NCBI GenBank assembly: GCA_013365325.1
Contig: JABVXV010000017.1
Span: 310,001-374,000 of the forward strand
Reading direction: 5' to 3'
From: Dipetalonema caudispina
Lineage: Eukaryota; Nematoda; Chromadorea; Rhabditida; Onchocercidae
Length of the DNA: 64,000 nt
Positions 1 to 11,600 of this stretch are shown here, one piece after another. The notes under the pieces are model-generated. The model had not been told where the DNA came from. It did no database searches and saw nothing but the letters and a program-made list of their open reading frames with translations. The translations under genes and the position numbers were made by a program. Each line of letters starts with the position of its first letter. The first letter of the stretch is position 1.

Positions 1-2419
1 TTAAAATATGCGCATGAGTTTTGAAAAAAAAAAGGATAAACAAACCTGATCCCATGTACTACAGAATACCTTCTCAGTAAAACCAGAATGTACTGCCAAA
101 CATCTTCCACCTTCCTTTTCAGATAACAAATATAACTCAACCTAAAATCAAGAAATAAGTGGCGCTGCAATTTTTTTCTTGGAAACTCTAAAAACTAACG
201 GTCTAATCATATGAGTGCTAGTAGGCTTTAAATTGAATAAAACACCTTGAAGAAGTTAGATGTGGTAACCGCATCTACAGCCCCGAGCCACATACCTCTC
301 TTCACTATATTGGCTTTGACACCACGACACAAAATACCACAGTGATCACCAGCACAAACCTGAACAAATCACCAAATTTTTTACTCCTGCAATTCGTAAT
401 GAGTTTTGTACGAATTTATAGAGAACCTAAAAAAAGTATTCATGACGGAAGATCTTTACAGTTGGGTCCGTTATGATATGATAACGTTACTGCTTACTTT
501 GTAAGAGAGACTTATCTTCTAAATTGGTAACTAACTAAGAAACATCTGCAGAAAATAATTCTAGTAGAACGGACAAAGAAAGACTCCATTAATTTTAGAT
601 TTGCTATAAAGAAATTCATACAAATTGCTTACTTCAAGAACACTTTTTTTAAAAACTTGTATATCTGATACAACCGAATGAACGCATTGACCTTCTCCCT
701 TAATTTCCACTTTATCACCTTTCTTGACTTTTCCTTGCTCAACTGTTCCAACGACAACAGTTCCCCTTCCAGTAATTGATACTCGCGATGCAATAGGCAT
801 CAGAAACGGTCCATGCTATAAAAGATTAATAGTTGGACCAAATGAAATTATGTTGCTTCAAAAAATGATTTAAAAAATTGCAAATGTTCCATCTAAACAG
901 TAAAATTTCCGACTCTTTGATAAAATTTCGTCAGTATTCTGTATATTCTCACTAAATATGCTTATGATTCTCTAAAATTCCACTAAAAGTAAATCAATAG
1001 TAATGAACAACTTCCAGCCTCTTTGGAAGAGGAATTTTGTCCAAAACCGAAATTAACTCTTCAACGCATTCCCCATCATTTTTCTGTAAAGCTTGTAATG
1101 CCGATCCTTTCACTACAGTAATTGATTCATCTGCAATAAAAAGTATGACAGTGCATGAAACGTCTTTTGAGATAATTTGGCTCGGATTTTATTAACTTTC
1201 CAACGCAGTCAACATCAAATTAGAATACAAATGACGAAATCTGTCTAAATTTAATTTATATCTTTTCGATGTTACAAAAAAAAAAAAAAAAAAAAAAAAG
1301 AAATGCTGCAAAACTGACCCGTATAACCGTGATGCTCTAGTAATTCTCGTGCCTCAATCTCCACCAGTGTAACAACATCATTATCGACCAAATCCACCTT
1401 ATTTATAAACACAATTATGCTGGAAACACCAGCTTGTTTAGCTAATAAAAGATGTTCCTTTGTTTGTGTCATAACTCCATCGGTTGCGGCAATCACTGAA
1501 AATCAAAATTAAATCGTTCTTCTGAAATAGGATCTTCATAAACACTTTTATGATCTGTCTGTAGAGCATTTACTATTGCTGCTTAGATTTTCCAATTCTA
1601 ATCCACTTGAAATTTTATTTGTATGAAATTTGTTTTGATAAATGCTAAATCGTACATATTAAACTATGAGGTCAAGCCTAATGCCTCAAAACATATAATT
1701 TTTTATAAGCAGCTACTGACATTCGATAGTATCTACAACAATCCTTTAAAAATCACCTAAAATAGCAACATCCATCTGTGCTGCACCACAAATCATATTT
1801 TTTATAAAATCGCTGTGTCCGGGGCAATCGGTATGAGCATACCGTCGTATATCACTTTCATAACCAACATGTGCGATATTTATCGTTATGCCCCGTCTTT
1901 GTTCCTCTTTCGCTTTATCAATTTCTTCAAATTTGACAAATTTTGTTTTACCTGAAAATGGCTTAATTATAATATTCAATTTCAACTGGTCTATACTTAT
2001 GGTTCTTAAAAACAGTTAGATTAGCACTCATGGAAGGGAAAGCTGTTCATAAAGACAAAGTGAGTGAAAGAGAAGTTCTGAGATCAATTCATTTGTGAAA
2101 TACAAAGGTCAGCAAAATCTAGCATTTTATGACCTGTTACCCAGGATTACGAACAACATCATCCTAATCAAAACTAATCAGCATTGAAAAATCTGAATAA
2201 GTACTTGCCTTTATTGGACAGAATTTTGGTGATAGCAGCAGTTAAGGTGGTTTTTCCGTGATCCACGTGACCTATTGTACCAACATTTAAATTTTCCTTC
2301 CCAATTTTGGCAGTACTTGAAGTACTTGCAGCATTCTTTGTGATATTTGAGAAAAACAGTGAAAATGTTGAAGAGCGGAACAGAGAAAATCGTTCAAATT
2401 GATAGTGCATCGCACTCAT
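1..2419 (-). CDS. tufm: Mitochondrial elongation factor Tu, C-terminus beyond left edge
   Basis: GTPase that delivers aminoacyl-tRNA to the mitochondrial ribosome. Seven exons read in one continuous frame: 2419-2209, 1951-1757, 1495-1319, 1130-1012, 815-633, 359-246 and 141-46 (365 codons); the last donor is at 45 and the rest of domain 3 lies outside the window. The start ATG at 2419 is followed by a Ser/Phe-rich presequence of about 45 residues, suiting mitochondrial import. G motifs are visible: [23 protein letters not shown] and GSAL. Domain 2 carries [13 protein letters not shown]; the last visible exon carries EKEGGR and STWD, matching human TUFM. Nematodes have two mitochondrial EF-Tu proteins that serve truncated tRNAs; the C-terminal extension that would tell them apart is not in view. 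Intron 1 uses a GC donor. The same-strand neighbour csnk-1 ends 1.7 kb upstream. Confidence 0.93.
1276..1299. repeat. Poly-A tract inside tufm intron 3
   Basis: Twenty-four consecutive A on the plus strand (poly-T in the sense of the gene) close to the donor of exon 1495-1319. Confidence 0.9.
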
Positions 2420-4086
2420 AAAGCATCCCCAAAATGATCAGTGTGAAACCAGACAGACACCGTCACGCAGTGTTCACTCTCCTCAATTCCACTATTTGTT
2501 TATTAACTTCAAGAAATGAACTTGATCAAAAATTTTCAAAATCTTTATTTAATTCACTATCGCCTCAATTATTTCTCACCTTCATATCAAGATCGCTAAC
2601 CAACCTTAGTGGTGATCACCCTGCAGTTTTGATAGAATATCTCCTGCTTCTCCGAAAACAGCAGCTACCTGGGAATTGGTTTATTTCATAAAGCCATCTT
2701 GTATCACACGTTATACGTACAGTGAGGAAGGTGTGTACATGATAGAAGTACCGTTCTGCCAGTACAGCCATGCCTAGATCATTCGGAAGAAGTCAAGACG
2801 GTTGATGAGTTTTGCAAATGACACATTTAAGCACTAAAGAATAACGTTCCACTCGTCACCCATAATTATCTTCCCTGTCCAGAATGCGTAGTGCCATCAA
2901 TACATGGGCTTACCAAAAAAGCATAAGGAACCGTCGATATGCCATTTGTCGTATTGCCGTAACTTTAAAATGAAATCACAAGATGTTAACACTACAATTA
3001 ACCGAAGGAGACTTCGTACCCTGAACTTTAACCTCCTATTATGTTAGTATCATGTATTTATTAGCAACACAATCAAAGTATCTTTACTGTTTGTAGCCTC
3101 TAATGAACGCACTTGCAAACAAGGAAGAATTGATCATTATAAATTTTCTACTACAAACAGATAATAATTAGTTCATAGTGCAATAGGGTAATTTTAAGAA
3201 AAAACCGTATTTAAAAGTAGGAGGCATGCATAACGCATTCTCACGTTTCTAGTCCATGTACTATTACTGTAGGGTCTTTTTCTAATGTCTCCAAAATCAA
3301 GTGGACGTTCATTAAATACGGGGATTAGCGCGATCAGTATTACACGTTGTTCACGCTGCTCCACCGTATCTAAATCCAGTACGAATAGTACATTTGAAGG
3401 TGAATTATGTACAAACTTAAGTTTTCAGATTTGAAACAGAAAATGCATGAGGTCAGAGAGCAATAATGCAACCGGGTTCCTTCCTTATTTGATTATGGAA
3501 TTCAGGTCAATGAAAAGTAGAAGCAAAAAATAGACGAACAGCGACAATGGTGAAACGAATTAACAAATAATCAAAATTTTAAATGTACAAGCTTTGAAGT
3601 GAACATAAACCTTAAAATTTGAAGCCAAAAAACAACATAGGTGTACAAGAACAAAAGAACACATACACAAGGAACGCTTTGTGATCAACTGCTCCGGATG
3701 ACATGAAATTGAACTTGCCTCGTCCCAGCGTACAGCATTCTTGAATTCAATATAAAGTAATTAGTATAACGAAATCTGATAGGACTAACATCTCGGAATA
3801 ATTAGCTTAAGTTGGAAGAATGTCAGTGTTGCTAATTAAGAAATAACGGGGCGAAGGCAGTGAGAAGAAAAACAAACCCCAAGAAAACAGATCAGATATA
3901 CAAATTATGACAATTGGTAACTGCAAAAAAATCAAAGTAAAAAGTAAAAAATGACAACAGGGGACAAGGGATGAGCTAAAATTTTCAAACTATGATGCAG
4001 TAAATGCCAAAATAGGTTTGGCTTACAGCACCATCCCCGTTTTTCTCAGCGTCCTTTCAGGCCATCGAATGACTGGGGTTTCATCA
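2420..4086. other. Intergenic between csnk-1 and tufm
   Basis: Should contain the csnk-1 3' UTR and the tufm promoter or leader. I found no exon with good splice sites. The part around 2700-3450 looks less AT-rich than its surroundings, but I could not assign a function to it. Confidence 0.4.
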
Positions 4087-6271
4087 TTATTTTTGTTGTG
4101 GAGTCTTTCGTCTTCGTCGTCGAAAGCAACAACACCTAAACAATTATTTTTCAAAAACAAGCTATATTGATACTGTTTCCCACTGTTAGCCATAGACAAA
4201 ATCTCTTTATCACTTTCTTTTGTTGATTAGATTCAGGAAAGCACTCATGTTCAAACAAAATTTGCAACTTTTATATAATCAGTTCAACAAATGGAGGACA
4301 ATCAACTTACTTCACTTCGCCATTATCTTCTAGATGCGTAACAGGCTGTTGCGATCGAACACCGTTGTCTTCTACCACTTCACCCACGTTTGAATTGATT
4401 ACCTTCAAAAAAATACTTTCTCCACTGCGTTTTTTTAGTTAGAAATAATTCAATGATAAAGATTTCTTTATTCAGTATCGATCATGAAATACCTACTTGA
4501 GTAGAGCCAAAACCACCACCCTGTTGTCCACCGCCTTGATTGGACGGTTTGAGGGTTTCACTTTGTCGTCCTTTTGCGGTACCAGCCTTTTTCCCCTCTC
4601 CTTTGTGCGTATCACCGGTATGAAGAGAACCCGAAGGAGTTGACTGCAATGGAAAATATTTAAAATATTGTAACCTAACAAATCATCCAAATTGAAAACC
4701 ATTTCACATTAGTAAACTATCAGGAAGAGCGAGATTCGTAAACCATTGTTACCAATTTTTATTCTTCTGACTTAATTTAGTCATTCCAAGAGCCGAAATT
4801 TCACATTACAGATTTGGACAAGTGGAACTCAAATGAATTGCTAGTACTAAACAATGCAGTTGCGATATTTCACGGAGTGCAACTCAAGGAATTAAAACTT
4901 TGCATTACAGGTTTACCATCATTTGGAAGACAATAAGCATACCGCTTGATTGAGCTTTGGAGTCCAGTCAAATTCGTAGTCGTATGTATAACCAAGCCTA
5001 TCAAGCACCGACTTGAAAAGATTATAGCAATACTCGTAATCCGGTGTTTCGAAGAAGTCTAGTCGACGTGCATATCGTAAATACTGAGCAAATTCCTCTG
5101 CAATCGTAGTCCAATTTAATACAACAAAGTAATAATGACGACCTTCAAAAGTAGAGTTTAGTGTCAATATTAGACATTTTACCAAAGAACACTTAGCACT
5201 TATAACCACAATCAATATTGCTTCATCTTCCTAATTTCGCTTCTGAAGCTATCAACATATTTAAATTCCGAATCAATAATCGATTATTTGATTTCCTCGA
5301 AATGACTTCAAAAGAAATCACAAAGAGACAACTATGAAGGACGACTAGTTCTGATTTTCTAAACATCGCCACTGATATAATGTCATAGATATAGCAATAG
5401 CAGCTAAGTAGATAGGGTGAAAAATTGTACCAGGAAAGCCCTCGCAAAGTACTTCAATTGGAGTTGCTCGTTTGGTATCACCAATCTTTTGATACCGTTC
5501 CTTGAGAGTGTCTGCTTTAAGACCTTGCCAAGGTAGCGATCCACGCAGGAAGTACATGAACATATGCCCAAGTGCTTCCAAGTCGTCCCTTCTACTCTGT
5601 TCTTTACCCAGGTGAGTGTTTATTGACATATACCTCGCCGTGCCTGTCAATGACTTATGTTCCCTGTACGCAATGTGCTTACCTGTAATCGAATTCAATT
5701 ACTTCACTTGTTTCAAATTCCCTCGAAATTTGTTAAAATTTCGGAATGAATTTCTCGCCCCCATCAGTTTTGCTTCTATTCGATCACCAAATTCTTAAGA
5801 GAGTTGAAGCATAGCAATTGTTGAGATAATAATGCTGATAACAGCTGGACACTACCAGCACTAGAAACTATGAAAACTTAAATAATAAAAATTCATACGA
5901 CCGTTGTCCGTCGTAGCATTTATGCATTTCGGTTACGTGGAGGGAACTTACCAGTATCACAGTCAATGTACTCTTTTGCAAGCCCAAAATCGATAATATG
6001 AAGTAAGTGTTGCTTTCTAGTAGAATGTCGTCCTATTAAGAAATTTTCTGGTTTCACATCACGATAAATTAGATGCTTCATATGTACATATTCAATGCGC
6101 CTCATCTGTAAACCAAAAACTACAAAATAATAAGGAGGAAATCAAGTTCTTCAGATGTTGTCGAGTCATACATAACTATGCTAATTGTTTTGCTTTCCAG
6201 AAAAATAAAAAAAAAAAAAAAAAAAAACAATGTTAGATCCAACAACAGGCATTACCGAGATTTCTACTGTA

Positions 6272-6314
<43 letters not shown>

Positions 6315-8308
6315 GTTATAAGGATCTGGTCCAAAACTTAACGTTATTCATTAGCGGCCGATGTGTTAATGGCACGATATGAAGTTGAATAAACTACGGG
6401 TCCAAAGAATTTTGACTTATTCAAACAAACTGTTGGACAAAAGTCAACTGTATTTCATAATATTGTGCAATAATAAAGTAAGCTTTGAACAAACTATACC
6501 AACTGCATTGCGATCATAGCAACAGTTTTCAAAGAGAATTTCCGATCGCACAAATCGAAGAGATCTTCTAAAGAATGTCCTAATAATTCCATCACCAAAG
6601 CGTTGTATTTCCCACATGGTCCAAAGTAATGCACTTGCGGCAATCCTTCTACAAAATGGAATATTGCAAACACAAAGAAAAGAAAATTTTGAATAAAGTC
6701 GAAACATGTGTTCTTACGTACTTGGATTATCCAACCTAAAAATGGATTATATTCTCACCGACTTTTTTTCGAAAACTAAGGGTTGTAAATCTCAAAACAG
6801 TTAAGGGATAAAGAGAAAGCCAGATGTAATGATGAATTCCATCTTTTTTAGGATGAATATTCCTGTAATAGACGAATATGTCAACAACAAATAACTTGGG
6901 TTTGTAAAATAAGCAAAAAGAAGCAATGAGAAAAATTAAAATAAACCATGCTGGCCAAGTAGTTTGTAAAAACGATATTCGAGATGAAGCTGAGGCGCTT
7001 TGCTCTTCAAGGGTTCCAACTTAATAGCAACATGCTCATTGTTGTACAGATTCTTTCCTAAACGGAGTTCCCCGAAATTACCGCATCCAATTTTCTTGCC
7101 CACCTGAAATGAACTTCAAATTTTTGCCAGTGAGAAAGGTATTAAATAAACATTGTTTCATTTGTATTTTACAACGCTTTTTTACTGCAGTATCAGACAT
7201 TTCCCGCGAAAGGATCATGCAGGTACCATTTTTCATCTCGCACAATATCCAATCGGTAGAAATCTTTAGGATTTTCCAATTACATATTTCGAAATGCAGT
7301 TCAGCAATATTTCTCTTGAACTGGTTTTTAACGCTAAATTACATGATTTCAATTTACGAAAATGAGAAATCTCTTAAGCAATATCGAAACAAACTAAGGT
7401 AAGCTTCTGCTTCATGAAATTTTTATGTAGGCTTGATTAAATTTCCTTGATAAGTGAAACTTAAAGGACGCAACATAGTAAAGGTCACAACGATATTAAT
7501 ATAACAGCAGCTCACAAATCAGTGAGATGATTGTCTGGAAATCTCAGATCAATGCAAATTTTGTCACTAGATGTGCGTTTTTTCTCAACTCACGATCCAC
7601 GAAGTTGCACTACACTGTATGTGGCGCTAAGTTTTACCGCAATATTTTATTATTGATGTCAAAAACTTAAAGGAAAAGTAGCAGTGTGAGTAAAACTGGT
7701 ATATAAATGTTTATCTGTTTTCAATTCCATTTGAAAATTTAAGTGAAAAACTCTAGCTTCAAAAAAGCAAAAGAATGGAAAGAGCTGCCTTTAAACTGAT
7801 AACGAAAAAGATACACTTCAAATTCTTTTTAAAAGCTGTTCTTTGAAGTTTTGATTTTCTTTAAAGAACGGCCTTTATAAATTTAACATGCTATATATGC
7901 TGAAAGTACCATCTATAGGTCATTCGCCTCATCTTTAGCTATTACGCGAGATTTAACCCCTGGAAACAATCTTAAAGAAAGAAAAGACTCTAAATTTGGA
8001 AAGTGCAGTTTTTAGTGCAGATATTTTCGAATTCAACAAGTCATGAAGTCACATTTACGATTTGTGGGTAAAGAAATTGGAACACTACTCAGATAAAGTA
8101 AATTACACCTGAGCAATAAAACTTGAGCGCAAAACACTAACGATATCATAATCGGTATCGTTATTATTCACTTTCTAATTATCAATATATCAATTCAAAT
8201 TAACATAACATGTAATCATACCTTGAAATTGGGTCCCACCATTAGAACTCCCGATGATGCGGTTGCTGATGGAGCTGCAGAGGAGTTCGGCCCACGCGCG
8301 TTCGTCAT
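4087..8308 (-). CDS. csnk-1: Casein kinase 1 gamma, complete, 413 aa
   Basis: Membrane-anchored Ser/Thr kinase of the CK1 gamma type, which acts in Wnt receptor phosphorylation, cortical cell-division events and membrane traffic in animals. Nine exons: 8308-8222, 7103-6947, 6648-6500, 6105-5952, 5682-5431, 5097-4943, 4643-4497, 4402-4311 and 4135-4087; all phases agree and sum to 414 codons. Visible motifs are the glycine loop [15 protein letters not shown], the catalytic [23 protein letters not shown] and the CK1 signature [13 protein letters not shown], followed by [14 protein letters not shown]. Residues after about 300 are a variable Gly/Gln/Ser linker. The last 16-residue exon encodes CCCF followed by RRRRR, the palmitoylated polybasic tail typical of the gamma subfamily. 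ATG 8308 is chosen because a strong acceptor (8345-8344) lies 35 nt upstream; an in-frame extension further upstream has no support. Confidence 0.95.
6276..6310. repeat. (TA)n microsatellite in csnk-1 intron 3
   Basis: About 17 TA units, near a 20-nt poly-A tract at 6207-6227, both inside the intron between exons 6648-6500 and 6105-5952. Confidence 0.9.
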
Positions 8309-8343
8309 AGCAAATGACTGCACTGCTACTTGTGAACTACTAC

Positions 8344-8345
8344 CT
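8344..8345 (-). promoter_or_regulatory. Probable trans-splice acceptor of csnk-1
   Basis: On the minus strand ATACTTCAG occurs 35 nt upstream of the csnk-1 ATG. Cis-splicing the upstream exon at 8704-8625 into it would break the frame, so spliced-leader addition is the simpler reading. Inference only. Confidence 0.4.
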
Positions 8346-8624
8346 GAAGTATACAAGATGAGGTGTACGAGATCAATACTCATCAACACTATCTCCAAAA
8401 TATTTCACAGCTTCTGTCCTTATGATCGGTTAAATACTCTCTGCAAAGCATTATATTATCTTGCGATGTCTGAAAGAACCAAGCTTGGACGTATTTACTC
8501 ATGTAAATCCTACAAAAAAAGCACATGTTGTCGGATATTAATCTTCTAAACTTACCTTAATAAGCTAAAAATGATTCGAACCTTTAGCCTTAAATAGCCT
8601 AACAAGCTCGAATCCTACAATTAC

Positions 8625-11600
8625 CTTTCTGTTTCTTTCGGCCGTTTTCGGTAATGACAGATCGCTACTACTTCTACTTCGCGACAAAAAATCGAACTCA
8701 GATTCTGTGGGAAACAGCGTAAATAATCAAAAAAAGAGTTGTCATAACAGTGAAAGACAAGTAAGAGATTCAGTAAATTTTCAAGGAATTCGACGTTAAA
8801 TACTGAAAAGATTAACAAACCCTCTAAAGTTTGCAAAATATGAGCAAAATGTTGGCCGCCGCCTGGAGATAGCCCTGCGGCTCCAGATAATTTCGATGGA
8901 CGCTGTACTGGCACCCGTCTGAAAGACAGAAAAGTGAAATATATACATATATATATATCTATCTTGAGGAATTGTTCTATTTCTACGACGCACGCACAAA
9001 AAAGCATTTCAAAGCATTTGAATCAATTCAGTGCACTTTTTTTTTTCAGCGAAAAGAATAAATAAAGAAGCAGCGAGTCACAAAGCAAAGCAACAACACA
9101 ATATATATATACATATATATATATATAGAAACACAATGACAGCAATTTTAATGCTATTGCAAGTCCATTATACCGTCGGAAAAATTAAATGTAAAACAAT
9201 TAATTGCAAAACAGTGCTTTCCCTAAACCGTTGCCACGGAAAATTACTTCCTTACTTCTGCTTCCGCTTGTTAACCTTTGGTAATTTAAGAAACCTCATG
9301 AAAAAAATCACTGACATCGATTACAATAGAAAAAAATTCCAGAAACTAGTCTCACTTATTATTTCGTAATATTGTGGGGTAGGATATTTTTCCAGTTGAA
9401 TAAGGTATTCAAATAGGAAATAAGTAATGCAAAATGAAGTAGAGAGAAGTAAAATCAAAAATAAAGTAACAAGGAAAAGTCACCACTAATGTCTATTGCA
9501 CTATGTTCACAAAATCAGTAACCTATTATCAATCACGTGAGGCGAATCAAGCATGAAGATAAGAATTTTTCATGGTCTGGATTTGACGACAAGTTTTACA
9601 TACAATTTTCGCCCTTCTCGGAAACAAAGGGTTAATTTTAGCTGTAACCTGAGTTGGGAGACACAAACAAAATCGTCATATAGTAAACTAATATAGCAGA
9701 ATCATCACATACTACCTTTCATTTCTCATTCAATGCATCTTTACATGTTTTCAATTTCTGAATGAAAAAAACAAAATTTCGAGAATGTAAGCTAAGAAAA
9801 TATGTCAGATAGATGTGTTAATGAATGCACAGAAAACATGAAGATTTATTCATAGCCAACCATTAATATTCTACTATGTTCAATATTGTTGAGAAAACTA
9901 TATCTAATCCAAATTCCTTTTATAAAATTTGTTCAGTGCTTGTCACGAGACGGTATGTCCACTTCACAGTTACATCCGGTGATAATTCAAAGATTAATAT
10001 AGTAGTGATAATTTTAAGATCACTATTTGAAATATCACTACTGTCGGATAGATGTGTTCGACCTCAGCTTCTCGAAGAAACGCATCTTCATCCACAATCT
10101 ACTGCCAAAAATAGACGATAATAAAAAGGTTAAAGTCTTTGAATGACAGCAAGATGAATGTGCCTTCAATGCTGCACTGATAGCGCGACCATTCACTAAC
10201 CCATTGGCTCATCACCACTGTCCACAGAGATCGACATGACTAGACGGATAAGGACATGTAACAGACACACACACACACACACACATACATAGATTTGTTT
10301 CGCGCCTTCTGATAAATACGTGCGAGTGTTGGAGAAGTAACGGAAGTTGAATTAACTGAAGGGGTGAATTGATCAAGATCTCATTCAGAAGTGCAGTCAT
10401 ATATCACATCTGTCTTCACTACATGGAATGATTAAATGATACCATATAAATTTCTTGAAAGCTGTCTCAGAGATGTTCATCCAAATTTCGATCAATATAA
10501 ATGTGATACTTTACGTTTCTACACTTCTTAATAAAATAAAGAGATTACTTGCCCATTGGGTAGTTTCTACGATGGACTGAGCTGAAATTAAATTCCCATA
10601 AATGTCTGATTCACATCCCGTAAACCGATATGCACACAGATTGGATAGACAACCGAGAATGAGGATAGCAAACAACTAAGAGTTACTCTTCTAACCTAAA
10701 CTGAACTAATGGTCGAAAACTGGAGCAAATTATCACCAATACACATTTCGGATAGATAGAATTAAAAGCTAGAAGGAACATTCGTAGTTGCAATATCCTT
10801 ACATTTTATTTCATTCTTGATTTAAATATGTTTCATTGGGACGAAAGCTGCAGATTTTCACTACAGCTCTGTTTACTTCACTAATTTTCTTTTCAAGTTG
10901 ATGGTGCGAGATAATGCCAATATTTTCACAAAATTTGGTTCATCGAAAATCTCGAGTGTCATCATTTGAAGAATCATAAACATACTCGGATTTAAAAAAC
11001 TTTTAACAAACTTTTGAGATAGCTGCCGTATCCAATCTGTGTAAGACAAAAAGTCAACGACAGAATGCGAGCAACGAAACAATACCACTGACAATTTCTA
11101 CGGATAGACATGATGCAGCGATAATAAAGTAAAACAAGACAAAGCAACGTTATTTTTTTCCTTACTACAAAGCAGTAGAAAGTTTTAAATTAAGAAAAAT
11201 GCACTGTTGAACCTATTACTGAAGTTCTCAAAGAAAACACGTTATTAGTGAAAATCTTCCAAAATATTAATAAGATATCCCCGTCATATTTTTTAAGAAC
11301 GATTGGAACTTTAGAGAGGAGGAAAATATCCAGAAAGTAGTGATCCAGCAATGAATATGTCGATTACAGGATAATGCCATCTATGCAGCTCACTAAAAAT
11401 TGGCGACTTGCAATACAATAATCTGACATACTGCACTTTGCAGATTCTAATGTTTTGCTTACTCAACTGCCTATTTTATTCCAGCAATACTATTGACTTC
11501 CCTTTGAACAGGAAAATATATGGGGAAGAATTTGTTCAGGTAGGAACTAAAATGTGGCAACTTTCCATAACTTTGCAAATTTTCCTCTGTCATTATTTCT

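Noticed and set aside
2434..2691. 85-codon plus-strand open frame upstream of tufm
   Set aside because: No domain, no splice context, and it overlaps the leader region of tufm on the other strand.
2830..2900. Minus-strand GDEWN-like string resembling the mariner GDEKW block
   Set aside because: Frame is broken immediately on both sides and no other transposase motif lies near it.
8565..8590. GGTTCGAATC on the minus strand, similar to a tRNA B box
   Set aside because: No matching A box or cloverleaf could be folded around it.
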